A stretch of 31,278 nt of DNA from a virus, in the IMG/VR virus record IMGVR_UViG_3300042894_004973, positions 1 through 31,278 of that record, one strand, 5' to 3'. Positions 8,239-15,928 of this stretch are shown here, one piece after another. The position numbers and the translations under genes were made by a program. Within the stretch, counting starts at the first letter, position 1. The number at the start of each line of letters is the position of its first letter. The notes beneath the pieces were generated by a model. That model ran no database searches, was not told where the DNA came from, and saw nothing but the letters and a program-made list of their open reading frames with translations.

Positions 8239-8724
8239 TCAATAGTTGAGGATACAGTAATCCATTCCGATACCTAATTCTATGGTAATTGCGTCTTGAT
8301 TTGACCAATCGTAAGATCCGAAGTTTGCAGTCTTAACGAAAGCTCCCTTAATAATCCACTCAGAAACCACGTCGCCTACAGGTCCAAGGATTGATAGATT
8401 CAAATCCTTTTTATAGAAGTCAGAATATCCGTCACGTCCAGTTACGGATTCGTGTGATAAACGTATCCACTCGATACAGGCCTGCTGTCCAGAAGGAGAG
8501 ATAGGATTGTAAAGGTTAAGGGTCATATCTTGCCATTCGGCCTTACCCTTGATCTTCCGGTAGATATTAATGTGGTCTAGCTTTACCTCATTCAAGTTGA
8601 TATTGGGTGCTGTAGCACTCTTAATCATGAAAGAAGGAATGCCGTCAATATACATGATAAACCGGTTCTGAACCGTTGGTTCATAGGCCGTGAACATTAT
8701 TTCATTTGGATCTAGTACTGGCAT
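8239..8724 (-). CDS. Tail tube protein, T4 gp19 family
   Basis: A 161-aa protein; T4 gp19 is 163 aa. The features fit the tube fold: an N-terminal strand with NRFIMYIDGIPSFMIKSATA, a LDHINIYRKIKGKAEWQDM region, and a beta-rich C-terminus (EWIIKGAFVKTANFGSYDW, then ITIELGIGMDYC). Hexameric rings of this protein stack to form the rigid inner tube through which DNA passes. It follows the sheath gene with one intervening gene and is followed by a strong terminator. The leader is A/T-rich and holds an ATATTTAT motif 16 nt before the ATG. Confidence 0.85.
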   Translation of the reverse strand: MPVLDPNEIMFTAYEPTVQNRFIMYIDGIPSFMIKSATAPNINLNEVKLDHINIYRKIKGKAEWQDMTLNLYNPISPSGQQACIEWIRLSHESVTGRDGYSDFYKKDLNLSILGPVGDVVSEWIIKGAFVKTANFGSYDWSNQDAITIELGIGMDYCILNY

Positions 8725-8740
8725 TTTATTCTTGTTTTAT

Positions 8741-8748
8741 ATAAATAT
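8741..8748. promoter_or_regulatory. AT-rich octamer upstream of tail tube gene
   Basis: Plus strand ATAAATAT (TATAAATA at 8740-8747), 16 nt before the tube start, in a 42-nt gap. Confidence 0.35.
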
Positions 8749-8766
8749 CTATTAGTACAGAACCTA

Positions 8767-9489
8767 TTACTTAGCTTCCTTCTCTATTTTTTTTGCTGCT
8801 TCTACTGCTTTAGCTGCGTCTTTATCTGAAACGCCTGCTTTTTTAAGTTTACCTCCTAGAGCAACAGCGCCTCCTAAAGCGGCAATTAGAACAGGAAGGT
8901 AATCAGTCAATTGAGCTAAAACACCTCCAGGAGGTAAGTGCGTAAATCCTTGCTGCATAGCACTCATAGTTTGGGGGTCAAGCTCATTTATCTCATCTCC
9001 TTCAGCTGTAATGGTCTCCATCTCTTTCTTTACACCACCAGTAGTTGCCTTAAACGTTTTGGTTGCGGCTTTAAGAGGATTGACGATACTTCCCTTCTGT
9101 ACCTTATCGATTACGTCGTCTAGAAGTGCGATTATTGCGCCGATTTCAGAGCTATCGAGGCCCTTCATAAGGCTTACTTGCCTGGCTAGATCAAGAAGCT
9201 TTTTCTTGAAATCACTTATGTTATACACCATGTTAGGCTGATCATTCTTAGACAAATTTAGCGCTTCCGGTCTTACCTTCTTATCGCTATGCTTTTCAGC
9301 TTTTGCTCCTTTATCGGCTTTAGCCTCTTCTTTAGGTGCTTTTTCTTTCTTCTCACCTTTAGGTGTTTTAACGGCCTCGGTATAAGCACCGCCTGACATA
9401 TCACCTTTGGCTTCAGTCAATACCTGCTTGGCAAGTGATTCGAACAATTGCTTTGATAAATGCAATCTAACTTTTGTGTTATTTTTCAT
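8767..9489 (-). CDS. Charged virion-associated protein of unknown function
   Basis: A 240-aa protein. It begins with a basic amphipathic segment (KVRLHLSKQLFESLAKQVL), then a very Lys/Glu/Ala-rich low-complexity linker at about residues 43-75, a helical region at 90-160, and a hydrophobic Gly/Ala-rich stretch at about 195-220 (YLPVLIAALGGAVALGGKL) followed by a Lys/Ala helix. I do not recognise the family. The position between sheath and tube genes, 18 nt after the sheath stop, suggests a structural or assembly role. The short N-terminal LSKQLFESL segment followed by a disordered linker could be a targeting peptide, but this is a guess. Confidence 0.6.
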   Translation of the reverse strand: MKNNTKVRLHLSKQLFESLAKQVLTEAKGDMSGGAYTEAVKTPKGEKKEKAPKEEAKADKGAKAEKHSDKKVRPEALNLSKNDQPNMVYNISDFKKKLLDLARQVSLMKGLDSSEIGAIIALLDDVIDKVQKGSIVNPLKAATKTFKATTGGVKKEMETITAEGDEINELDPQTMSAMQQGFTHLPPGGVLAQLTDYLPVLIAALGGAVALGGKLKKAGVSDKDAAKAVEAAKKIEKEAK

Positions 9490-9507
9490 CTAGAGTTATT
9501 TTTTATT

Positions 9508-11277
9508 TTATGCACCAAACGTAACACCGGTTGGTAAGATGTTGAAATCAAGTTGAATGAATTCAGCTGTTCTAGTAGGCTGTAGGTAAATAGCACCTAC
9601 AAGAAGGTTACGGTCAATTACATCTGGTGTATTATTGGTCTCATCCATTACTACACGGAAGGCATATAGACCTTGACGCTGTTGTACGTAATCAAGATAT
9701 GGATTAACTTGAGATAGGAAACGATTACGTGTAACGGCTGTATTCTGCTCGAATACCAAAGTCTGGGCAATCTGACCGATATAGCTCTTAAGGGCGATCA
9801 ATAGACGACGTACATTCACTCTATCTAGTGCAGAAGCACGAGCTTGTAGTGTCTTTTGTCCATATACTACTGTACCTTGACCGGGGAATACTGCGATTGG
9901 GTTAACGCGACCTGTATATAATGTATTACGTTGACCTACAGTTAGACGTCTTTCAGGCTGGATTACAGTTGGAAGACCTCCGCGATTTAGACCAGCGGGT
10001 GCAAACCACTCAGCTGATACCTTATCGTTGTACTCGTATACTCCGGGGATAATTACTGAAGCAGGTACGAAGTTCAGACGTCCGGTTTCGATTGAGCGAA
10101 CCTGTAACCATGGCCAATATGTAGCACCATAGCTATTGTCGTAAGACTGCGCTGCTGTAGTTACAAGGTTAATGGCTTGATTATATCCAACCATATCAAC
10201 TACTGCAATAGCATCTCCACGATTCTGAACCATTGCAAGAAGGCTACTGATTATTGAGGTAGCGTTTTGATTTGTGATACCTGGAGCATATATCGAATCA
10301 TATACGTACTGGTCTTGATTGGCCAGCAAATTGATAGCAGTAGCGTAATTGTCAGGGAATACACCTTGAATATTTGTTGCTGAGTTAGAACCTACTGAAG
10401 TTATAGTTGGGATTTGCTCGAATAAGTTCAATGGAGCAAGACCGAAACAACCGTACAAGGGACCTACAGCACCACCGAAAGCACCGTTTTGAGATCCGCT
10501 ACCGTTCAAAGGAATTGAGGCGGTGTAGGCGGCATAAGGACGGCCTTGTGGATTTAGGTAGTTAGGAGTCGGTAGGTTAACGTTTCTAACACGTACATAT
10601 AATGATGAGTTAGGATAGCTACCGGTAATCTCTAAATATTGCTGTCCATCGCTATCTGTAGCTACGGTTTGGGTTTGATCACCGATTACGTAGGCAATAT
10701 AGTTATTCTGATTAGGATCAAGAGAAAGGTTTGTCCAAGTCTCAAGTACGGTTTGGTTGGCTGTATAATCATCTCCTCTTCTAATCAAAAGAGTAAAGAG
10801 GCCGGAAGCTGAATCGGCTTGAGTAACTTGCCATCTAATATTATTTATAGACCCTGAAGGTAGAATACCGTTGAGTGCTGTTGTTGCACCCTGGTTATTG
10901 TTCATAATAGTACCTACTGAAAGGGTTTCAAGTACGAAAGGAGTCTCGCCAGCAAGACTACAAGGGATAAGGGATGAAGTCGCTGCTGTATAGGATCCAC
11001 TAGCAACTCTCGTTACAAGAAGTGAAGTACCTCCTTGTTGGAAGTAGTTATAAGCGGCTTGCGAAGTTAAATACTCGTAGGTGTTACTGTTAGATACAAA
11101 GGTAGTTCCGAATCTAGCTTTATACTGAGAATAGGAAGTTACGAGTGTTGGGATATTAGGTCTACCTACAACGGTTGGACCGATTAAGGCGGCTCCTACT
11201 GTTACTGGACCTGCAGTTACCTGGGAAAGGTCGTTTTCTCTTAGGAATACACCTGGTGAAATTAATGCTTCTGCCAT
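9508..11277 (-). CDS. Contractile tail sheath protein, gp18 type
   Basis: A 589-aa protein; T4 gp18 is 659 aa. The N-terminus (ALISPGVFLRENDLSQV, then TAGPVTVGAALIGPTVVGRP) is the typical sheath opening with P-G-V and a linker strand. The C-terminus has FRVVMDETNNTPDVIDRN followed by LVGAIYLQPTRTAEFIQLDF, the conserved sheath C-terminal domain that exchanges strands with neighbours. The middle is the variable surface domain. Sheath rings surround the tube and contract at infection. Together with the tube gene it shows the phage is a myovirus. The call is firm. Confidence 0.92.
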   Translation of the reverse strand: MAEALISPGVFLRENDLSQVTAGPVTVGAALIGPTVVGRPNIPTLVTSYSQYKARFGTTFVSNSNTYEYLTSQAAYNYFQQGGTSLLVTRVASGSYTAATSSLIPCSLAGETPFVLETLSVGTIMNNNQGATTALNGILPSGSINNIRWQVTQADSASGLFTLLIRRGDDYTANQTVLETWTNLSLDPNQNNYIAYVIGDQTQTVATDSDGQQYLEITGSYPNSSLYVRVRNVNLPTPNYLNPQGRPYAAYTASIPLNGSGSQNGAFGGAVGPLYGCFGLAPLNLFEQIPTITSVGSNSATNIQGVFPDNYATAINLLANQDQYVYDSIYAPGITNQNATSIISSLLAMVQNRGDAIAVVDMVGYNQAINLVTTAAQSYDNSYGATYWPWLQVRSIETGRLNFVPASVIIPGVYEYNDKVSAEWFAPAGLNRGGLPTVIQPERRLTVGQRNTLYTGRVNPIAVFPGQGTVVYGQKTLQARASALDRVNVRRLLIALKSYIGQIAQTLVFEQNTAVTRNRFLSQVNPYLDYVQQRQGLYAFRVVMDETNNTPDVIDRNLLVGAIYLQPTRTAEFIQLDFNILPTGVTFGA

Positions 11278-11298
11278 TTTAATAATTTATTTCTAGTA

Positions 11299-11306
11299 AT
11301 AAATAT
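11299..11306. promoter_or_regulatory. AT-rich octamer upstream of tail sheath gene
   Basis: Plus strand ATAAATAT (AATAAATA at 11298-11305), 21 nt before the sheath start in a 74-nt gap. Confidence 0.35.
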
Positions 11307-11351
11307 CAGTCCATAAAGGCAAAACCTAATTTATTCCCAAGGAGTACTCAC

Positions 11352-11606
11352 TTATGCAGGAAGCGGAGAGATATCTCCAGTTTCGGGATCAATACTGCCA
11401 TCACCGTACTTTTCTCCAAGCTGTTTAAGTTGCACGCGCTGTTTAAGTGCATTAGATTTAATAGCTTCTTTTAGGTTCTCTAATTCGAGATCAAGTAGAG
11501 TTCTTTGAAAATGTAACTCACCTAGAATTGCCGCTAGACGAGCGGCCTCTTGTCTGTTGTTTTGAAACTCTTGTAACTCTTCTGGAGATAATGTCTGTTT
11601 TTCCAT
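11352..11606 (-). CDS. Small coiled-coil protein
   Basis: An 84-aa protein that is almost wholly helical: residues 7-66 are rich in Leu, Glu, Gln and Lys in heptad-like spacing (ILGELHFQRTLLDLELENLK), then KYGDGSIDPETGDI at the C-terminus. Proteins with this combination of a helical hairpin and a KYGDG-type tail occur widely in phages without known function; a prefoldin-like or chaperone fold is plausible. It precedes the sheath gene by 74 nt and follows a 46-aa gene by 7 nt. Confidence 0.65.
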   Translation of the reverse strand: MEKQTLSPEELQEFQNNRQEAARLAAILGELHFQRTLLDLELENLKEAIKSNALKQRVQLKQLGEKYGDGSIDPETGDISPLPA

Positions 11607-11613
11607 GTTTTAT

Positions 11614-11754
11614 TTATTTTGTAACTTTTTTGGCTGCTTTCTTACGTGGTTTTTTGACTTCAGCAGGCTGTACTTCTAGAACAGGGGTCTCAACTTCAGG
11701 CTCAGGCTTAATGAAAAGACTCTTCAACTTGTTGATGATCTTACTAAGTACCAT
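11614..11754 (-). CDS. Small basic protein, 46 aa
   Basis: ATG at 11752-11754 and TAA at 11614-11616 give 46 residues: a hydrophobic/basic start (MVLSKIINKLKSLFIKP), an acidic Pro/Glu/Val-rich middle and a Lys-rich end (KKPRKKAAKKVTK). The stop is 7 nt before the next start. AT-rich octamers lie 17 and 49 nt upstream. The charge layout resembles small DNA-binding or virion accessory peptides, but no family is recognised. Support comes from the spacing and from the composition, which is not random. Confidence 0.5.
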   Translation of the reverse strand: MVLSKIINKLKSLFIKPEPEVETPVLEVQPAEVKKPRKKAAKKVTK

Positions 11755-11771
11755 GGTTTAGTTATTTGGTA

Positions 11772-11779
11772 ATAAATAG
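11772..11779. promoter_or_regulatory. AT-rich octamer variant upstream of the 46-aa gene
   Basis: Plus strand ATAAATAG (AATAAATA at 11771-11778), 17 nt before the 46-aa gene start. Confidence 0.3.
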
Positions 11780-11803
11780 TATTGAATCTATGGGATCTAA
11801 TAT

Positions 11804-11811
11804 ATAAATAT
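11804..11811. promoter_or_regulatory. AT-rich octamer in the gap before the tail module
   Basis: Plus strand ATAAATAT (TATAAATA at 11803-11810), in the 74-nt gap between the DUF2061 gene and the 46-aa gene. A second, variant octamer lies 24 nt further on. Confidence 0.35.
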
Positions 11812-11828
11812 CTACTAAACTTGCAGAA

Positions 11829-12056
11829 TTAAACCTTTCTATCTTCTTCTTTCCTAAGTCCGTAATTAATCCACCTATACCATATCCTTTCGTGTATATA
11901 GTATTGAATAGGCTTATAGACTAGTTCGGCGATACCAAATGCCGCACCTATTTTGACTGAACCTGATACTCCCCACATTATTATAAAGCCAATTAGAGTG
12001 CTGATAACTCGATAGCTTACGGTTTTTGCTATATGTCGTTTTCTTTCAACTATCAT
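11829..12056 (-). CDS. DUF2061 small membrane protein
   Basis: 75 aa from the ATG at 12054-12056, chosen because it overlaps the preceding stop as ATGA; a start 27 nt earlier would add nine residues unlike the family. The body (RKRHIAKTVSYRVISTLIGF, a hydrophobic span, then FGIAELVYKPIQYYIHERIW) matches DUF2061, a two-helix membrane protein family. DUF2061 genes are commonly next to or fused with APS kinase genes in bacteria and marine phages, as here, where the kinase is three genes upstream. Its role is unknown; sulfate or sulfated-product handling at the membrane is a possibility from context. Confidence 0.8.
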   Translation of the reverse strand: MIVERKRHIAKTVSYRVISTLIGFIIMWGVSGSVKIGAAFGIAELVYKPIQYYIHERIWYRWINYGLRKEEDRKV

Positions 12057-12286
12057 CTTACTATTACTACATCTCCCTTCCAAATTACCTCTACTGCAGT
12101 ACAGCTTACGTGGTGTTTTTCAACTTCTTGATTCCTAATCGAATCCCAGACTGTATCTCGGGTTGTATGTACAGGGAGTTGAAAGATAACATTTGAGCAA
12201 ATACGTTCTTGTCCGTCGACTAGTATTCGCCAAAAGCTATGATTATCCTTACACTGGGTATTCCACCTTACTTTTACGTCTATCAT
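12053..12286 (-). CDS. Small protein of unknown function in the sulfation cassette
   Basis: A 77-aa protein with a beta-rich look (KVRWNTQCKDNHSFWRILVD, then ICSNVIFQLPVHTT and a final VIWKGDVVIVR). No family is recognised. The start overlaps the stop of the nucleotidyltransferase as ATGA, and its own stop overlaps the DUF2061 start in the same way, so it is clearly translated as part of this unit. It has the clearest ribosome binding site in the window (AGGAGGG, 6 nt before ATG). It lies between the nucleotidyltransferase and DUF2061 genes in the cassette. Confidence 0.65.
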   Translation of the reverse strand: MIDVKVRWNTQCKDNHSFWRILVDGQERICSNVIFQLPVHTTRDTVWDSIRNQEVEKHHVSCTAVEVIWKGDVVIVR

Positions 12287-12669
12287 AATTTTCCCTCCTG
12301 TTTCATTTGTTCACGGATTTTGGTTGCAGATATATCATGGATCTCTTGAGGAGGTACATGTTCTATTACGTCGTAGCCTATTCCTCTTCCGATATTAACC
12401 GATTCGATATCGGGAATTTTCATGATATGTAATTTTCCTGTTTCTAGGAGATCTCTTAGTTCGCTCGATAGGTTCATAAGAATCTCTTGAGCCGTCCACG
12501 GGTTCTTCTCGCTAACAGGGACATCGCGAATACAGAGAAGTACCTTTTTTCCTTCTTCGAGAGCTTGATCAATTAACCATCTATGCCCAGAATGCCAGGG
12601 CTGCCATCTCCCGATGAACATTGCCCACTCTCCGGACTTATGTTCTGCTTTAGCTAGGTAGTTCTTCAT
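12283..12669 (-). CDS. HxGH-motif nucleotidyltransferase (NadM/cytidylyltransferase-like)
   Basis: A 128-aa protein. Residues 18-29 (FIGRWQPWHSGH) carry the HxGH signature of the nucleotidyltransferase superfamily, and residues 113-120 (ISATKIRE) match the ISSTxxR-type motif that binds the triphosphate. These enzymes transfer AMP or CMP from a nucleoside triphosphate. GRxQPxHxGH is nearest to NMN adenylyltransferase (NadM) types, but the protein is short. It overlaps the APS kinase gene by 20 nt. ATP sulfurylase belongs to the same superfamily, so a role in making APS is conceivable, but its own QxRNPxHxxH-type motif is not seen. Substrate is unknown. Confidence 0.75.
   Translation of the reverse strand: MKNYLAKAEHKSGEWAMFIGRWQPWHSGHRWLIDQALEEGKKVLLCIRDVPVSEKNPWTAQEILMNLSSELRDLLETGKLHIMKIPDIESVNIGRGIGYDVIEHVPPQEIHDISATKIREQMKQEGKL
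12293..12299 (-). promoter_or_regulatory. Shine-Dalgarno sequence for the 77-aa gene
   Basis: AGGAGGG on the minus strand, 6 nt before the ATG at 12284-12286 and inside the end of the preceding gene. It is the strongest such site I see; most other starts in the window have none. Confidence 0.75.
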
Positions 12670-13105
12670 TAGTATAGCGTTTTATTGCATCTACGCATTC
12701 GGATATTGATAACTTAGACGTGTCTAAATGTAATATACGTTCTTTTTCTGGTATTTCAAAATCTTGCACGTGAAATTTTTCTCTCCCTCTTTCCCCTTCG
12801 TAGGTCAAGTATATCCACTTAACATCGTCGGTCAGATTCTTAAGGTAGTTACGTGCTTCTTTATAAGGATATACGAGAGATAGAATAATACCGTCACTAC
12901 CTATACTATTCATGTAGTGAGCAATATCACTGGCTCTATTCAGATTTTGAATACGGCCTTTTCTACTGAAATTTTTGTTTTTAAAGATTTCACGCAGTTC
13001 ATCTCCGTCAATATTCCAGTATTCACCGAAACACTGTTCGTTTACTAATTTTTTTGCCAGGGTAGACTTACCGCAGTGGGGCTGTCCGAATAATACTATA
13101 ATCAT
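12650..13105 (-). CDS. cysC: Adenylylsulfate (APS) kinase-like protein
   Basis: A 151-aa protein. Residues 7-15 (GQPHCGKST) form the P-loop, DGD at 33-35 with LREIF follows, and FSRKGRIQNLNR at about 46-57 matches the APS kinase pattern in which Arg and Asn residues hold APS. APS kinase phosphorylates APS with ATP to give PAPS, the sulfate donor for sulfotransferases. The family is usually near 200 aa, so this is a compact version, with a shortened C-terminal part. The upstream gene is a sulfotransferase, with an ATGA overlap, which supports a PAPS-producing role. A generic P-loop kinase of another substrate cannot be fully excluded. Confidence 0.75.
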   Translation of the reverse strand: MIIVLFGQPHCGKSTLAKKLVNEQCFGEYWNIDGDELREIFKNKNFSRKGRIQNLNRASDIAHYMNSIGSDGIILSLVYPYKEARNYLKNLTDDVKWIYLTYEGERGREKFHVQDFEIPEKERILHLDTSKLSISECVDAIKRYTNEELPS

Positions 13106-13923
13106 TTTTTATAACCGAATATGTCAAAGAACCATTTGTGACTGTTGTAGATCCATTCGTAGGTGTAATCGCCTAATATGTCTCTTGAATCATCAGGTAG
13201 AGCACCTAATGTATTTCTAATTGTATGATCGCCATAAATACCGTGTACGGTATCATCTTCTACTGTGATTTGAGGTATATGGCTGAAGTTATGTTGGTAA
13301 TAAGGTACTTCAAGATATTGATAGATACTCTGCATCATTGCCTCTGGTTTAGTGCAGAGATCCTCATATCTAATAATAAGAAAGTTTTGAGCTGTCTTAT
13401 CAAGTATTGCTTGATATAGCTTTGGTACTGCATGCCCTATTGGATGTCCTACGGCCCATTTTTCTACTCGCTGCTGTGTAGTTAAACCCGTTAATTTAGC
13501 ATTGTCTATTTCACCCTGATCTCTATCGGGATTGGCTCTAAATTTTTTCTCCATAGAAGCAAATACCGCTCTCAAATCCCTTACCATGTATAGCATTTTA
13601 GGATTTGGATAAATGTTATTCACTAAGGAGTAAACAGAACCCCAATTTCTATTTTTGTCTAGAATGTAAGGCTTGTCAGTTAAATTTTCGATATAACCTC
13701 TTAGTCCCTCTCTACAGAAGGCATAAAACCCGTCACGCCACATTTCTTTATCCCCAGCGTATGCTTCTTTGTTTCCGTTATAACCAATTCTAGCACCTAG
13801 TACTAGATCAATCATACCGGAGGTAGGCGTAACATGAAAATCAGGATTTTGTCCAATGAGGTTTTGTAGTAATGTTGAACCGGCTCTAGGAAGTGAGCTT
13901 TGATAAAATATTTTTTGTCTCAT
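13102..13923 (-). CDS. PAPS-dependent sulfotransferase
   Basis: A 273-aa protein. Residues 10-19 (SLPRAGSTLL) form the 5'-phosphosulfate-binding loop, and residues 115-124 (RDLRAVFASM) match the 3'-phosphate-binding motif of the sulfotransferase fold. The length is typical. The enzyme moves sulfate from PAPS to a hydroxyl or amine of a sugar, peptide or other acceptor. Tyrosine, carbohydrate and small-molecule classes cannot be told apart here. It starts a unit of five overlapping genes with APS kinase next, so donor and transfer are encoded together. The start has a weak leader (ATTAAGTT before ATG). Between it and the adhesin gene upstream lies a 46-nt gap. Confidence 0.85.
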   Translation of the reverse strand: MRQKIFYQSSLPRAGSTLLQNLIGQNPDFHVTPTSGMIDLVLGARIGYNGNKEAYAGDKEMWRDGFYAFCREGLRGYIENLTDKPYILDKNRNWGSVYSLVNNIYPNPKMLYMVRDLRAVFASMEKKFRANPDRDQGEIDNAKLTGLTTQQRVEKWAVGHPIGHAVPKLYQAILDKTAQNFLIIRYEDLCTKPEAMMQSIYQYLEVPYYQHNFSHIPQITVEDDTVHGIYGDHTIRNTLGALPDDSRDILGDYTYEWIYNSHKWFFDIFGYKK

Positions 13924-13969
13924 AACTTAATTTAAATATAACTAAATTTTTTATGTTTTCAAAACTTTT

Positions 13970-14917
13970 TTATAAAGTACAGACTATATAACTATATTCT
14001 TCTGTGCATGCTACTTCTGTTGGTCCGGTAATGCCCCCAAATGCAAGAGCTGCATTTTGTGTACCTGCCCCTGCTAATGCATATCTAGCAGTACTTAAAG
14101 CACAACCTGCTGTCCAAGTAGATCCATTATACTCTTCTGTACAAGTATATCCTTGTCCACCAAAAGCAAGTCCGGCGTTTTGTGTTCCTGCTCCTGCTAA
14201 AGCAAATCTAGCAGTAATCAAAGCACCGCCTGCTGACCAAGCAGATCCATTGTATTCTTCTGTGCAAGAGACAATTGAAGCGTTATCTTCTCCTCCAAAA
14301 ACAAGCCCAGCGTTTTGTGTACCTGCTCCTGCTAAATATTTTCTAGCGGTAATTAACGCGCTTCCTGCTGACCATGATGATCCATCATATTCTTCTGTAC
14401 ATGCTCCATATGGGCTGTCTCCTCCAACAGCTAAAGCGGCATTTTGTGTTCCTGCTCCTGCTAAGTAATATCTACCAGTAATTAAAGCACCTCCTGCTGA
14501 CCATGATGATCCATCATATTCTTCTGTACATCTAAGTACATACGGTGAGTAAAAACCTCCAAAAGCAAGTCCGGCGTTTTGTGTTCCTGCTCCTGCTAAT
14601 CCATGTCGAGCACTAGCTAAAGCACCACCCGCTGTCCAAGAAGTTCCATCATATTCTTCTGTACAAGATACACTGTTGACAGGGGGGAGTGCCCTCCCTC
14701 CAAAAGCAAGACCTGCGTTTTGTGTACCTGCTCCTGCTAATTCGAACCTAGCGTAAATCATAGCGCCACCCGTTGACCAAGCTTGCGGTCCGGTATATTT
14801 AACTCTCCCCTCATCTTCATCATACCACATACTGCCTTCAATCTCTGGTGTTGGTGTTTTACCAAGCACCAAAACTGCAGTACCTGAAAGTGTTAAATTA
14901 GGGCCGTTAATTAACAT
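13970..14917 (-). CDS. Single-propeller kelch-like adhesin/fibre protein A
   Basis: A 315-aa protein. Residues 1-46 form an N-terminal module (NLTLSGTAVLVLG then IEGSMWYDEDEGRVKYTG) also present in the next two genes. Residues 47-308 are six kelch-like units with the pattern W-S-x-G-G-A-L-I-T-x-R-x-x-LAGAGTQNAGLAFGG-loop-CTEEYxGS. The last unit ends in a short SYIVCTL tail instead of a chaperone domain. The N-terminal W and C-terminal EEY could close the ring as one blade. No signal peptide or membrane helix is seen. A virion surface or receptor-binding role is inferred from the company it keeps. Confidence 0.75.
   Translation of the reverse strand: MLINGPNLTLSGTAVLVLGKTPTPEIEGSMWYDEDEGRVKYTGPQAWSTGGAMIYARFELAGAGTQNAGLAFGGRALPPVNSVSCTEEYDGTSWTAGGALASARHGLAGAGTQNAGLAFGGFYSPYVLRCTEEYDGSSWSAGGALITGRYYLAGAGTQNAALAVGGDSPYGACTEEYDGSSWSAGSALITARKYLAGAGTQNAGLVFGGEDNASIVSCTEEYNGSAWSAGGALITARFALAGAGTQNAGLAFGGQGYTCTEEYNGSTWTAGCALSTARYALAGAGTQNAALAFGGITGPTEVACTEEYSYIVCTL
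13994..14779 (-). repeat. Six kelch-like units (propeller 1)
   Basis: Six tandem units of about 41-47 codons. All six carry the cysteine of CTEEY. Loop lengths between FGG and C vary from 3 to 11 residues. Confidence 0.8.
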
Positions 14918-14942
14918 GTTGTATTGTTGATGTTTTTATTGT

Positions 14943-15893
14943 TTATTCTGGGATTGTACATATTGATATTCCGTTGTATTCTTCTGTGCATGATGCTCCA
15001 GATGGACTCCCTCCAAAAGCAAGTCCGCTAGCTTGTGTTCCTGCTCCTGCTAATTGTTGTCTACCAGTAATCAAAGCACCGCCTGTCGACCATACAGTTC
15101 CGTTATATTCTTCCGTGCAGGCATATCCCGGTGATCCGCCAAATGCAAGACCTGCATTTTGGCTTCCTGCACCTGCTAATTTAGTAACACCGTTAATCAG
15201 TGCACCGCCTGTAGCCCATGCTGATCCGTCATATTCTTCTGTACAAGTATATCCTTGTCCACCAAAAGAAAGAGCTGCATTTTGTGTTCCTGCTCCTGCT
15301 GACGACTCTCTACCGAATATTAAAGCACCGCCTGCTAACCACGAAGTTCCGTTATATTCTTCTGTGCACGATACATATGAAGTACCTCCAGAGGCTAATG
15401 CTGCGTTTTGAGTTCCCGCTCCCGCTAATTGAGATGTACCATTAATTAAAGCGCCGCCGGCTGACCAAGAAGATCCATTATATTCTTCTGTGCATGTTCC
15501 TACATTAATTGAAGGATTATTTCCCCCAAAAGCAAGGCCTGCGTTTTGGATTCCTGCTCCACCTACTCCAAATCTACACGTAATTAAATTACCGCCTGCT
15601 GCCCACGATGTTCCGTTATATTCTTCTGTATTTCTTAAAGGATTAGGTCCACCATCCCCTCCTCCAAATACTAAACCTGCATTTTGTGTGCCTGCCCCTC
15701 CTGCTCCTTCTGTCCTACAGGTAATCAATGCACCGCCTGCCGACCATGTACTATTCCCTGATCCAAATGTAAACTGTATTTTTCCTAATGTAGGATTAAA
15801 CCACATATTACCAGCAGTAGTTGTATTCGATACTGTATTAAGTATCAGTACTGCCGATCCTGTAATGACTAAATTTGAATTATCTATGTTCAT
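14943..15893 (-). CDS. Single-propeller kelch-like adhesin/fibre protein B
   Basis: A 316-aa paralogue of the neighbouring 315- and 319-aa proteins. The N-terminal module (NLVITGSAVLILN, GNMWFNPTLGKIQFT) covers residues 7-45; residues 50-306 are six kelch-like units; the tail is ICTIPE. It is the most diverged of the three: unit 1 has CRTEGAGGAG and RNTEEY without the usual cysteine, and units 3 and 5 lack the Arg after the GGALIN. It lacks the S74 chaperone domain of the larger adhesins. The three genes are spaced 25 and 35 nt apart and probably arose by tandem duplication. Receptor-binding or decoration of the virion is inferred. Confidence 0.75.
   Translation of the reverse strand: MNIDNSNLVITGSAVLILNTVSNTTTAGNMWFNPTLGKIQFTFGSGNSTWSAGGALITCRTEGAGGAGTQNAGLVFGGGDGGPNPLRNTEEYNGTSWAAGGNLITCRFGVGGAGIQNAGLAFGGNNPSINVGTCTEEYNGSSWSAGGALINGTSQLAGAGTQNAALASGGTSYVSCTEEYNGTSWLAGGALIFGRESSAGAGTQNAALSFGGQGYTCTEEYDGSAWATGGALINGVTKLAGAGSQNAGLAFGGSPGYACTEEYNGTVWSTGGALITGRQQLAGAGTQASGLAFGGSPSGASCTEEYNGISICTIPE
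14976..15746 (-). repeat. Six kelch-like units (propeller 2)
   Basis: Six tandem units. Five of six carry the CTEEY cysteine; the first reads NTEEY. Confidence 0.8.
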
Positions 15894-15919
15894 TGATATG
15901 TGGTGTTGTCCTTTCTATT

Positions 15920-15927
15920 ATAAATAT
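15920..15927. promoter_or_regulatory. AT-rich octamer upstream of adhesin B gene
   Basis: Plus strand ATAAATAT (TATAAATA at 15919-15926), 26 nt before the start, in a 35-nt gap. Confidence 0.35.
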
Positions 15928-15928
15928 T

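Noticed and set aside
12057-12083. Longer DUF2061 start at 12083
   Set aside because: It would add nine residues (MEGRCSNSK) and enlarge the overlap to 31 nt, while the ATG at 12056 gives a standard ATGA overlap and a normal family start.
12283-12669. Calling the nucleotidyltransferase ATP sulfurylase
   Set aside because: It has the GRWQPWHSGH and ISATKIRE motifs of NadM/cytidylyltransferase types and is far shorter than ATP sulfurylases; only its context suggests the link.
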